DNA of 64,000 nucleotides from VXYL01 sp965208525 (GTDB lineage Bacteria; Pseudomonadota; Gammaproteobacteria; Pseudomonadales; Azotimanducaceae): assembly GCA_965208525.1 (NCBI GenBank), contig OZ242340.1:1736001-1800000 (forward strand). Direction: 5' to 3'. Numbering within the stretch: position 1 is the stretch's first letter; each line of letters begins with the position of its first letter. Position numbers and translations under genes: made by a program. The notes beneath the pieces are model-generated. The model searched no databases, was not told where the DNA came from, and was given only the letters and a program-made list of their open reading frames with translations. Shown one piece after another: positions 51,940 through 59,764 of the stretch.

Positions 51940-52926
51940 ATGATTCGAATCGGAACGCTCGGCGCTGCCGCCATATCTCCCAATGCGCTCACCAAACCTG
52001 CCGCCAACAACGACGAGGTGCAGGTCAACGTGGTCGCGGCGCGAGACCGCTCGCGGGCGGAGGAGTTCGCCGAGGCTTGGGGCATCGCCGAGGTGGTGGA
52101 CAGCTACGACGAGGTGGTGACGCACCCGGACGTGGATGCGATCTACAACCCGCTGCCCATCAGCCACCATCGCGAATACACCATCAAGGCGCTCCGCGCC
52201 GGCAAGCACGTCCTCTGCGAGAAGTCGTTCGCGTGCAACGAGGCCGAGGCGCGAGAGATGGCGGACGTGGCGCAGGAGACGGGCCTCGTCCTGATCGAGG
52301 CGTTCCACTATCGCTACCACCCGGTGTTCCAGCGCGCCTTGGAGCTCTACCACGACGGTGCCATCGGCGAACTCGTCGAACTCGAAGGCGCCTTCAACAT
52401 CGGCTCACCTCGCCCTGGCGACATTCGCATGATCTACGCCACCGGCGGCGGCGCGACGATGGACATGGGCTGCTATCCGCTTTCGTGGGTGCGGCATTTC
52501 ACCGGCGAGGAACCGGAAGTGGTGTCCGCCAAGGCCGAGGAAGGGCCGCCGGACGTGGACATTCTGCTGCAACCGGAGCTCCTGTTCCCCAGCGGTGCAC
52601 GGGGACGCACGTCCGGCATCATGAAGGCAGGGCAACCCTTCGAGGCCTACCTCAACGTCACCGGCACCCGCGGCAAGCTGAACGTGCGCAACCCCCTAGT
52701 GCCGCACATGGGGCACAACATCGAACTCGTCACCGACGCTGGTACCAAGAACGAGGAACTCACGCTGCGCCCCACCTACGAGTTCCAGCTCGACGCCTTC
52801 GTGGACGCGGTGAAAAACGGCACCAAGCTCGAGACCGACGCCGAAGACGGCGTCAAGCAAATGCGGCTGATCGACAACTGCTATCGCGCCGCCGGCATGA
52901 AGCTGCGCGGAATGAGGGTCGCGTGA
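51940..52926 (+). CDS. Gfo/Idh/MocA-family oxidoreductase
   Basis: A 328-residue NAD(P)-binding protein. The Rossmann motif is IGTLGAAAISPNAL. The catalytic EKP-type motif appears as LCEKSFACN, with Ser instead of Pro. The substrate-domain His is in AFHYRYHPVF, and GGGATMDMGCYPLSWVRHF is the conserved C-domain strand. It probably oxidises a sugar, inositol or related alcohol. It follows the ferredoxin gene by 146 bases that contain half of a CAGTTCGCG-type hairpin. Confidence 0.92.
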   Translation: MIRIGTLGAAAISPNALTKPAANNDEVQVNVVAARDRSRAEEFAEAWGIAEVVDSYDEVVTHPDVDAIYNPLPISHHREYTIKALRAGKHVLCEKSFACNEAEAREMADVAQETGLVLIEAFHYRYHPVFQRALELYHDGAIGELVELEGAFNIGSPRPGDIRMIYATGGGATMDMGCYPLSWVRHFTGEEPEVVSAKAEEGPPDVDILLQPELLFPSGARGRTSGIMKAGQPFEAYLNVTGTRGKLNVRNPLVPHMGHNIELVTDAGTKNEELTLRPTYEFQLDAFVDAVKNGTKLETDAEDGVKQMRLIDNCYRAAGMKLRGMRVA

Positions 52927-52991
52927 CGGCGCGCTGCATAGCCATGGCGCCTTCCGCATCGCCACACTGTAGGGCACACCATTGCGGATGG

Positions 52992-53083
52992 GATGGAGGG
53001 CGGGACGCCCTCCATCCGAAGGGGCTCAACCCGTCCGGGCATGCTGAGGGCCCTTCCGGACGGAGGGCGTCCCGCCCTCCATC
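52992..53083. repeat. REPIN-like element, perfect 22-bp inverted arms, GGAGGGCG family
   Basis: The arms 52992-53013 and 53062-53083 are exact reverse complements; each holds its own palindrome (GGAGGGCGGGACGCCCTCC and GGAGGGCGTCCCGCCCTCC). The core contains a CCGTCCGG-TTCCGGACGG pair. The right end is 7 bases before the VOC start codon, so it could occlude the ribosome site. Confidence 0.88.
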
Positions 53084-53089
53084 GCAGCC

Positions 53090-53485
53090 ATGATCGCCGG
53101 TCTCGATCACGTTGCCATCCCCATTGCCAACGTCGAGGAGATGCTCGCGTTCTACGAGGCTGTCGGCTTCGTCGTTCGTCGGGGCGAACGCCTCCACTCC
53201 ATTCACTTCGGCAACAATCGCCTGAACTTCCATGCACCGGCGCTTTGGAACGACGAGCGCTTCACCCTGCGAGGCCCCGCCGCCCAGCCCGGCTGCGGCG
53301 ACTTCTGCTTCGTCTGGCAGGGAACGGTGGAGAGCATCGTCCGGCGCCTGGGGAACCTCAAAATCGAGATCATCGAAGGGCCGGTGCCCCGCGAAGGCGG
53401 TCGCAGTGGCGGAAAGGTGACGGGAACGAGCGTCTATGTGCGCGATCCCGACGGCAACTTGCTCGAGTTCATGGCCTACCCATGA
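53090..53485 (+). CDS. VOC-family (glyoxalase/dioxygenase-fold) protein
   Basis: A 131-residue protein with two beta-alpha-beta-beta-beta units. Candidate metal ligands are His7 in LDHVAIPI, His in LNFHAP and the Glu in LLEFMAYP. There is room for only one VOC module, so it probably dimerises. No good ribosome site is present because a palindromic element abuts the ATG. Its stop overlaps the mtaD-like ATG (ATGA), so the two are coupled. Confidence 0.9.
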   Translation: MIAGLDHVAIPIANVEEMLAFYEAVGFVVRRGERLHSIHFGNNRLNFHAPALWNDERFTLRGPAAQPGCGDFCFVWQGTVESIVRRLGNLKIEIIEGPVPREGGRSGGKVTGTSVYVRDPDGNLLEFMAYP

Positions 53486-54822
53486 GCGCGGCAAACCCGT
53501 CCACAGCCCGTAACGCCGACCTCGTGGTCTCGGCAGATCACGTGCTGCCGATCGCTCCGCACAACGTCGTCCTCCACGATGCCGCAATCGCCGTCGCAGG
53601 CGACACGATCATCGACATGGGTGAGCGCAGTGGGGTCCTGGCGCGACACCCGAGCGCAACCCATCGGAACCTGCCCCACCACGTGCTCTTGCCGGGCCTC
53701 GTCAACGCCCACGGCCACCTCGCCATGACCCTGCTGCGCGGCCTGGGCGAAGGCCAGTCGCTAGAGGCGTGGCTTCAGGACACCATCTGGCCCCTGGAGG
53801 GCCGCTGGGTGGACGAGGGCTTTGTTGCCGACGGCACCCTCATGGCGATGGCGGAAATGCTGGCAAGCGGCACCACCACCGGCAGCGACATGTACTACTT
53901 CCCGGAGACGGTGGCGGAACTCGCCCAAGTCGGCTGCCGAATGCAGGTGACCTTCCCCATCATCAACCACCCCAACGCCTGGTCGCAGAACCTGGACGAG
54001 TGTTTCGAGCGAGGGTTGAAACTGCGCGACGAACGCCGCTCCGATCCGCTTGTCAACGTGTGCTTCGGCCCGCATTCGACAGGCACCGCTGGTGAAGCGG
54101 CGCTCCGAAGGGTCGCCATGCTCGCCGACGAACTCGACGCCGCCGTACACATTCACCTGCACGAGACCAAGGGCGAGGTTGCCGAAGCGCGCCGCAGCCT
54201 CAGACAGAGCCCCATCGAAACGCTCGAGGAAGCCGGGCTTCTCACGGAGAATCTGCAAGCCGTCCACATGACTGCAGTTACCGACTTGGAAATCGCGATG
54301 ATCGCCGAATGCGGCGCCAGCGTGATTCACTGTCCCATGTCCAACACCAAGCTAGCAAGCGGCATCTGCCCGGTGCCCTCGTTCCGGGAAGCGGGCGTCA
54401 ACGTGGCACTTGGCACCGACGGCGCGGCCTCCAACAACGGCCTCGACCTGTTTCAAGAAGCCCGCATGGCGACCTTGCTGGCCAAGTTCGGCAGCGGCGA
54501 CCCGGCGGCACTGCCTGCCGCCGAAGCATTGGAAATGGCGACGTTGGGCGGCGCCCGTGCTCTTGGCATGGCCGATCGCATAGGCTCGCTCGAAGTCGGA
54601 AAGCAGGCAGACTTCATCGCCGTGGACGTGGACCACCCCGCCATGCAGCCGCTGCACGACGTGCCGGCGCAGCTCGTGCACACAGCCGCCGGAACCCGCG
54701 TAAGCCACACCTTCGTCGCCGGGGAGTGCCGCTACGAAGACGGCAGCTTTCCGACCATCGATGTCGATGACCTGCGACACCGCACCGGCGTCTGGCAGGA
54801 GCGGATGGGCCACGATGCGTAA
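53482..54822 (+). CDS. mtaD: 5-methylthioadenosine/S-adenosylhomocysteine deaminase
   Basis: A 446-residue amidohydrolase. Zinc ligands: HxH in NAHGHLAM (His77, His79), the His of HIHLHET and the Asp of LGTDGAASNN. NEAR matches to MtaD include CPMSNTKLASGICPV and GARALGMADRIGSLEVGKQADF. It would deaminate methylthioadenosine or adenosylhomocysteine, both side products of SAM use. ubiG follows after 9 bases. The order mtaD-ubiG is known from pseudomonads, where the UbiG reaction releases adenosylhomocysteine. Confidence 0.93.
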   Translation: MSAANPSTARNADLVVSADHVLPIAPHNVVLHDAAIAVAGDTIIDMGERSGVLARHPSATHRNLPHHVLLPGLVNAHGHLAMTLLRGLGEGQSLEAWLQDTIWPLEGRWVDEGFVADGTLMAMAEMLASGTTTGSDMYYFPETVAELAQVGCRMQVTFPIINHPNAWSQNLDECFERGLKLRDERRSDPLVNVCFGPHSTGTAGEAALRRVAMLADELDAAVHIHLHETKGEVAEARRSLRQSPIETLEEAGLLTENLQAVHMTAVTDLEIAMIAECGASVIHCPMSNTKLASGICPVPSFREAGVNVALGTDGAASNNGLDLFQEARMATLLAKFGSGDPAALPAAEALEMATLGGARALGMADRIGSLEVGKQADFIAVDVDHPAMQPLHDVPAQLVHTAAGTRVSHTFVAGECRYEDGSFPTIDVDDLRHRTGVWQERMGHDA

Positions 54823-54831
54823 GGACCCACC

Positions 54832-55551
54832 GTGATTAACGCCGATCAAGAAGAGATCGCCCGCTTCGAGGCCCTCGCCCACCGCTGGTGGGACACCGAC
54901 GGCGAGTTCCGCGCCCTGCACGACATCCAGGGCCCGCGCGTCGACTACCTCAAGTCGCGCTGCCAAATCGCTGACCGGAAGGTGCTGGACGTGGGCTGCG
55001 GCGGTGGGCTCGTCACTGAAGCGCTGCATGACCTGGGCGCCTCCGTCACCGGCATCGACGCTGGCGAAAAGCCTCTGGCGGTGGCGCGTCTGCATGCCTT
55101 GGAGCGTGGCATCGAAGACGAGATCACCTACACGACCAGCACGCCGGAGTCCTTCCTCGCCGCGGGCCCTGGGCAGTTCGGCGTTGTCACCTGCCTCGAA
55201 ATGCTGGAGCACGTGCCGGACCCACCGTCCACCGTGCAGGCACTGGCCGAGCTCGCCGAACCCGGCGGCGATGTGGTGCTCTCCACCATCAACCGCACGC
55301 CTAAGGCGTGGGCGCTTGCCATCGTCGGCGCCGAATATGTGCTGAACGTGCTGCCCAAGGGCACGCATTCCTACGAAAAACTGATCCGCCCATCTGAACT
55401 CGCCCGTGCCTGCCGGGACGCCGGACTCGTCGTGGCCGACGTCTCCGGCTTGGAATACAACCCTTTCACTCGCCGCTGCCGGATCACCCGCAACGTGGAC
55501 GTGAACTACATCCTGCATGCCAAGAAGCCGCGCGCAGAAGCGCCGCAATGA
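54832..55551 (+). CDS. ubiG: Ubiquinone biosynthesis O-methyltransferase UbiG
   Basis: A 239-residue SAM-dependent methyltransferase. VLDVGCGGGLVTEAL is the SAM site; the opening EIARFEALAHRWWDTDGEFRALHDI and the block FLAAGPGQFGVVTCLEMLEHV, TPKAWALAIVGAEYVL are UbiG signatures. It performs both O-methylations in ubiquinone synthesis at the inner membrane. The GTG start lies 9 bases after mtaD, and its stop overlaps the yciK ATG (ATGA). Confidence 0.97.
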   Translation: MINADQEEIARFEALAHRWWDTDGEFRALHDIQGPRVDYLKSRCQIADRKVLDVGCGGGLVTEALHDLGASVTGIDAGEKPLAVARLHALERGIEDEITYTTSTPESFLAAGPGQFGVVTCLEMLEHVPDPPSTVQALAELAEPGGDVVLSTINRTPKAWALAIVGAEYVLNVLPKGTHSYEKLIRPSELARACRDAGLVVADVSGLEYNPFTRRCRITRNVDVNYILHAKKPRAEAPQ

Positions 55552-56324
55552 CGGCCTATTCGCCCCCGAGCGACCTCTTGGCCGAGCGTTGCGTACTGGT
55601 CACAGGTGCTGGCGATGGCATCGGCCGGGCGGCGGCGCTGGCCTACGCTCGTCACGGCGCCAACGTGGTGCTGCTGGGCCGCACCCGCGCGAAGCTTGAG
55701 GCCGTGTTCGACCAGATCGCGAAGGAAACCGCAACCCGCCCCACGATCGTTCCGGCAGACCTGCAACACCTAGGCGAAGACTCGGCAAACGCCCTCCGGG
55801 AAGGGATTGAGCGTGACTACGGACGCCTCGACGGCATCCTCCACAACGCCTCCCTGTTGGGCCCACGCAACCCCATCGAGCACTACCCCGCAACCGACTG
55901 GCACGCCGTGATGCAGGTGAACGTCAACGCGGCGTTCCTGCTGACACGCGCCTTGCTGCCGCTGTTGAACCAATCCCAGGACGCCTCCGTCATCCTGACC
56001 TCCTCCGGCGTCGGCCGCCGCGGCCGCGCCTACTGGGGCGCCTACGCCGTATCCAAGTTCGCCACCGAAGGCCTGATGGAAGTGCTGGCCGACGAATGCG
56101 CCCACGCCGGCCGGGTCCGCGTCAACTCCTTGAACCCCGGCGGCACCCGCACCTCCATGCGTGCGGCGGCCTACCCGAACGAAGACCCAGCGACTCTGCC
56201 AACCCCGGAGTCCCACATGCCGCTGTACCTGTATCTGATGGGCCCAGACTCCAAGGGCGTCACGGGCCAGTGCTTCGACGCTAAGGCATGGCAAGTCGTT
56301 ACGCGCGCATGCCCATCAGCGTGA
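55548..56324 (+). CDS. yciK: YciK-family short-chain dehydrogenase
   Basis: A 258-residue classical SDR. The cofactor motif is VTGAGDGIGRAAA, the catalytic residues are Ser in ILTSSGVG and YxxxK in WGAYAVSKFA, and the tail LYLYLMGPDSKGVTGQCFDA is typical of YciK. In pseudomonads a HAD phosphatase gene (mupP) normally lies between ubiG and yciK; here they overlap directly. The substrate of YciK is not established. Confidence 0.93.
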   Translation: MTAYSPPSDLLAERCVLVTGAGDGIGRAAALAYARHGANVVLLGRTRAKLEAVFDQIAKETATRPTIVPADLQHLGEDSANALREGIERDYGRLDGILHNASLLGPRNPIEHYPATDWHAVMQVNVNAAFLLTRALLPLLNQSQDASVILTSSGVGRRGRAYWGAYAVSKFATEGLMEVLADECAHAGRVRVNSLNPGGTRTSMRAAAYPNEDPATLPTPESHMPLYLYLMGPDSKGVTGQCFDAKAWQVVTRACPSA

Positions 56325-56391
56325 CCGCACGGCACAGACCTGTAGGGGGGTTTCCTACGCTGTGTAGGACAGGATGTTTGTGTCGGGAGCG

Positions 56392-56435
56392 TTGACGGCA
56401 CATCCTGAATGCATAGACTTCACTGGATGCATTCA
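56392..56435 (+). promoter_or_regulatory. Candidate promoter and operator of the FitA/VapC-type pair
   Basis: TTGACG at 56392-56397 and TAGACT at 56414-56419, 16 bases apart, form a plausible sigma-70 promoter. TGAATGCAT (56406-56414) and ATGCATTCA (56427-56435) are a perfect 9-bp inverted repeat straddling the -10 box. An RHH antitoxin is encoded 16 bases later, so an autoregulatory operator is likely. Confidence 0.65.
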
Positions 56436-56451
56436 AGTCGGAGTCGGTCGC

Positions 56452-56703
56452 ATGAAAGCCATCACGGTCCGCAACGTTCCTGCGGACCTCGCCGAATCCT
56501 TGGAACGCGAAAAGCGGCGTCGCGGGGCGTCGCTCAATCACACGGTCCTTGCACTGCTTGCGGAAGCGCTGGGCATTTCCAAGCACGCGGCGCGTAGCAA
56601 TGGGCTGCGACGCATGGCTGGCACTTGGACGGAAGCCGAATACCAGGAGTTCGAGCAAGCCGTGGCCCCTTTCGACGAAATCGACGACGCGATTTGGCGA
56701 TGA
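56452..56703 (+). CDS. FitA-like ribbon-helix-helix antitoxin
   Basis: An 83-residue protein. KAITVRNVPADLAESLEREK followed by RRRGASLNHTVLALLAEALG is an RHH (FitA/Arc-type) DNA-binding domain. The C-terminal stretch FEQAVAPFDEIDDAIWR is the toxin-blocking tail type seen in FitA. Its stop overlaps the start of the PIN-domain frame (ATGA). A promoter and inverted repeat lie just upstream. Confidence 0.88.
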   Translation: MKAITVRNVPADLAESLEREKRRRGASLNHTVLALLAEALGISKHAARSNGLRRMAGTWTEAEYQEFEQAVAPFDEIDDAIWR

Positions 56704-57096
56704 CCCGGGTTTGCCTCGACACATCTGCATACAGCAACTTTCGGCGCGGAGTGCCGGCGGTTGTCAATGCGATTGACCGCGCCGATTGGATCGGCGTTCC
56801 GTGCGTTGCGCTGGGAGAGATCTGGGCGGGGTTCATCGCCGGAAGCCGGGCCGAGCGCAATATCGCCGAGCTCGAGGACTTCCTCGCGGAACCCCTCGTC
56901 GAGGTGCTTGCAATCGATAGAGACGTCGCGCATCTATGGAGAAATCGTCGTCGAACTGCGGCGCAAGGGAAGACCGCTGCCGACCGACGACATCTGGATC
57001 GCCGCAACTGCCGCCCGGTCAGGCGCAACGGTACTCACCTTTGACGCCCACTTCCTTGAGGTCGATCGGGTTGGTGCCCAGGTACTCGTGCCGTAG
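56700..57096 (+). pseudogene. VapC/FitB-type PIN-domain toxin, frameshifted
   Basis: The first part (56700 to about 56935) reads MTRVCLDTSAYSNF, VALGEIWAGFIAG and VLAIDRDVA, the N-terminal two thirds of a PIN ribonuclease with its first acidic residues. The C-terminal third (IYGEIVVELRRKGRPLPTDD, WIAATAARSGATVLTFDAHF) continues only in the +1 frame from about 56936, next to GCGCATCTATGG. One extra or two missing bases would explain it. The unshifted frame runs on to 57044 without the last two acidic residues. Either the toxin is dead or the shift is a sequencing error or recoding. Confidence 0.82.
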
Positions 57097-57148
57097 GGGC
57101 CTCACACGTCGCGGAGCCATGCACCGATCCGTGCTTGCGTGGGGAGCC

Positions 57149-57952
57149 TCAGGCGGAGGTTCCCTCGGCGTTTGCCGGCTCGCCTTCCCCGCCATCTTCG
57201 ATTGGTGCCGCCGCAAGGCTCGACAACGCGTTCATCACGTTCACCGGCAGCGGGAAGACGATCGTTGAAGACTTCTCGCCGGCGATTTCCGTGAGGGTTT
57301 GCAGGTAGCGCAGTTGCATGGAGGCGGGTTGGTTGGCAAGGCGCTGGGCGGCTTCGACGAGCCTTTGGGCGGCTTCGTACTCGCCGTCGGCGTGGATGAT
57401 CTTGGCGCGTCGTTCCCGTTCGGCTTCGGCTTGGCGGGCGATGGCGCGGATCATGCTCTCGTCGATGTCCACGTGCTTGATCTCGACGTTGGCGACCTTG
57501 ATGCCCCATTGATCCGTCTGCTGGTCGAGGATGTTCTGAATGTCCTCGTTCAGCTTCTCGCGTTCGGAGAGAAGCTGGTCGAGTTCGTGCTGGCCTAGCA
57601 CCGAGCGCAGAGTCGTCTGCGCAAGCTGCCCAGTGGCCTCCATGTAGTCCTCGACGTTGAGAATGGCTCGCTCCGGCTCGAGCACGCGGAAGTAGAGCAC
57701 CGCGTTCACCTTCACCGACACGTTGTCCCGGGAGATGAGGTCTTGCGACGGCACGTCCATGACGATGGTGCGCAAGTCCACGCGGATCATCTGCTGCAGG
57801 ATGGGAATGATGATGATCAGCCCCGGCCCCTTCACGCGCTGGAAGCGGCCGAGCATGAACACCACGCCGCGTTCATATTCGCGCAGAACCCGAAAGGCGC
57901 TCGCGAGCACGATGGCGAGAAGGACGACGACGACGATCACGAAGATTTCCAT
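57149..57952 (-). CDS. Slipin (SPFH/stomatin family membrane protein)
   Basis: A 267-residue protein. MEIFVIVVVVLLAIVLASAF is a single N-terminal hydrophobic segment and FRVLREYERGVVFMLGRFQ begins the SPFH domain (about residues 25-185), followed by a coiled coil with AIARQAEAERERRAKII. The ATG at 57952 has AGGAG six bases upstream and matches family starts; the frame remains open to a GTG at 58117 touching the NfeD stop, which would add a 55-residue hydrophobic extension. It partners NfeD in membrane quality control. Confidence 0.9.
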   Translation of the reverse strand: MEIFVIVVVVLLAIVLASAFRVLREYERGVVFMLGRFQRVKGPGLIIIIPILQQMIRVDLRTIVMDVPSQDLISRDNVSVKVNAVLYFRVLEPERAILNVEDYMEATGQLAQTTLRSVLGQHELDQLLSEREKLNEDIQNILDQQTDQWGIKVANVEIKHVDIDESMIRAIARQAEAERERRAKIIHADGEYEAAQRLVEAAQRLANQPASMQLRYLQTLTEIAGEKSSTIVFPLPVNVMNALSSLAAAPIEDGGEGEPANAEGTSA

Positions 57953-58117
57953 GCTGAACTCCTTCAACCAATCCAGGCCCCCGAACCACGGCAGCGCCAC
58001 GCTGATGCCAGCGCCCGCGGCGGCGGCAAGGCCGCCCAAGATGCCGGCCCACCTCGACTTTCCTTCGCGCCCTTGGCGGTGCGCCTCGGCATCGCTTTGC
58101 TCCGTCACGGACCTCAC

Positions 58118-59545
58118 CTAACGCGCCCGGGTTGCCGGCCCGGTGCGTTTCACCTGCACAATGACGCCATCCACCGCGGCTATCTCCACATCTTCCCCTT
58201 CGTGGAACTCGCCTTCGCCCCGCGCATGCCAAACCTCGCCGAAGGCGCGCACCCGGCCGCTGGCGGTGAAGTCCTCCATCACCTGGGCCGTGGCCCCCAC
58301 CATGCTCTCGACTCCGGTGGCGACCCGCGCCCGCCGCATCCTGAGGGCAGCTCCGAGCCCGAACGCCACAACGCCCACCGACACGGCGGTGAAGGCCGCG
58401 ATGATGGGGTAGGAGACCTTGTAGCCCGGGAGGTCAGTGTCCATGAGGATGATCGAACCGATGACGAAGGCGATCACGCCGCCGGTGCCGACGATGCCGA
58501 AGCTCGGCGTAAACGCCTCCACCGCCAGCATGGCGACGCCCACGGCGATCAGGGCAAGCCCGGCGTAGTTGATGGGCAGCATCTGCAAGGCGAAGGCGCC
58601 GAGCAGCAGGCAAATGACGCCGGTGACCGCACCAACGCCGATGCCGGGGTTGTAGAACTCCAGGATCAAGGCGTAGATGCCGATCATGAGCAGGATGTAG
58701 GCGACGTTGGGGTCGGTGATGATGCCGAGCAGCTCGTAGCGCCAGTCGGGCTCGATGGTCTGCACTTCGGCATTGGCGGTGTCGAGTGTGCGCTCGACGC
58801 CGGCGATGGTGACGGTGCGGCCGTTGATGGCGGCGAGAAGGTCGCCGAGGTCTTCGGCCACGAGATCAATGACGCCCTGCTCAAGCGCTTCATTGGCCGC
58901 GAGGTTGGCGCCGGATCGCACGGTTTCCTCGGCCCATTCCACGTTGCGGCCACGCAACTCGGCGAGGCTTCTGAGGTAGGCCGCGGCATCGTTCACCACC
59001 TTTCGCCCCATCGCGTCGGCGGGTTCGTGCGCGGGCCTATCGTCCGCGCTGCCTCCACTGCCTTCGTCACCCTCACTGGACGGTTCCGACTCGGGCGGCG
59101 AACCTGGCGTCGGCATGGGCGACGGCGTGGGCGTAGGCGAAGGGAACGGCGAGCCGCCCCCGCCGCCGATGCTCACCGGTGTCGAGGAACCGATGTTGGT
59201 GGCTGGCGCCATAGCCGCGATGTGGCTGGCATACATGAGATAGGTGCCGGCGCTTGCTGCCCGTGATCCGTTCGGCGCAACGTAGGTGGCAACCGGCACC
59301 GTCGAGGCGAGGATGGCCTTCACCATGTCGCGCATGGACTTGTCGAGGCCGCCCGGGGTGTCGAGGCGCATCACCACGAGTTCGACGCTCTCGTCACTGG
59401 CGCGCTCGAGCGTGCGGATGAAGTAGTCGGACGAGGCCGGTGAGATGGCGCCCTCAAGCTCCACCACCCAAACCGAAGCCGCCTGGGCCACCGAAGCGCC
59501 GCAAACTGCCAAGGCCGCAATGAGCCGCATCAACCGCCGCCACAT
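58118..59545 (-). CDS. NfeD family membrane serine protease (long form)
   Basis: A 475-residue protein. Signal segment (about residues 5-22), then a ClpP-class protease domain with Ser98 in ASAGTYLMYAS and Lys182 in GRKVVNDAAAY, four or five transmembrane helices (about 275-400), and an OB-fold NfeD domain at the end (GATAQVMEDFTASGRVRAFG). A Pro/Gly/Ser-rich insert (about 127-177) separates Ser98 from Lys182 by about 40 more residues than usual. GCAGGAGGA precedes the ATG. It works with the slipin encoded next. Confidence 0.92.
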   Translation of the reverse strand: MWRRLMRLIAALAVCGASVAQAASVWVVELEGAISPASSDYFIRTLERASDESVELVVMRLDTPGGLDKSMRDMVKAILASTVPVATYVAPNGSRAASAGTYLMYASHIAAMAPATNIGSSTPVSIGGGGGSPFPSPTPTPSPMPTPGSPPESEPSSEGDEGSGGSADDRPAHEPADAMGRKVVNDAAAYLRSLAELRGRNVEWAEETVRSGANLAANEALEQGVIDLVAEDLGDLLAAINGRTVTIAGVERTLDTANAEVQTIEPDWRYELLGIITDPNVAYILLMIGIYALILEFYNPGIGVGAVTGVICLLLGAFALQMLPINYAGLALIAVGVAMLAVEAFTPSFGIVGTGGVIAFVIGSIILMDTDLPGYKVSYPIIAAFTAVSVGVVAFGLGAALRMRRARVATGVESMVGATAQVMEDFTASGRVRAFGEVWHARGEGEFHEGEDVEIAAVDGVIVQVKRTGPATRAR

Positions 59546-59659
59546 CGCGCATCCTCCTGCGCGAACACCGACTCGCTAACCATACAACCGAACGGCCATG
59601 GATGGCACCATGCGGGCGCGTTGGGAGCCTGGGCGCGAGTACCCGCATCTCCTAACCCG

Positions 59660-59750
59660 CCCGCAGTTCGTAGGGGACGGGCTTGTCTCCAGTGCCGAGT
59701 TCATCGGTGCGTTCAATACCGGCAGGGCAGGCCCGCCCCTAGGGGTCACT
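59660..59750. repeat. Dispersed GC-rich palindromic repeat (GGGGACGGGC type)
   Basis: GTAGGGGACGGGCTTGTCTCC, with AGTGCCGAGTTCATCG further on and GGGCAGGCCCGCCCCTAGGG at the right, resembles 60834-60860 (GGGAACGGGC and GCCCGTCCCC hairpin) and the first 60 bases of 63244 onward. It lies between the divergent nfeD and the end of the cysteine synthase gene. Confidence 0.5.
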
Positions 59751-59764
59751 TGCGCGCCAGGGCG

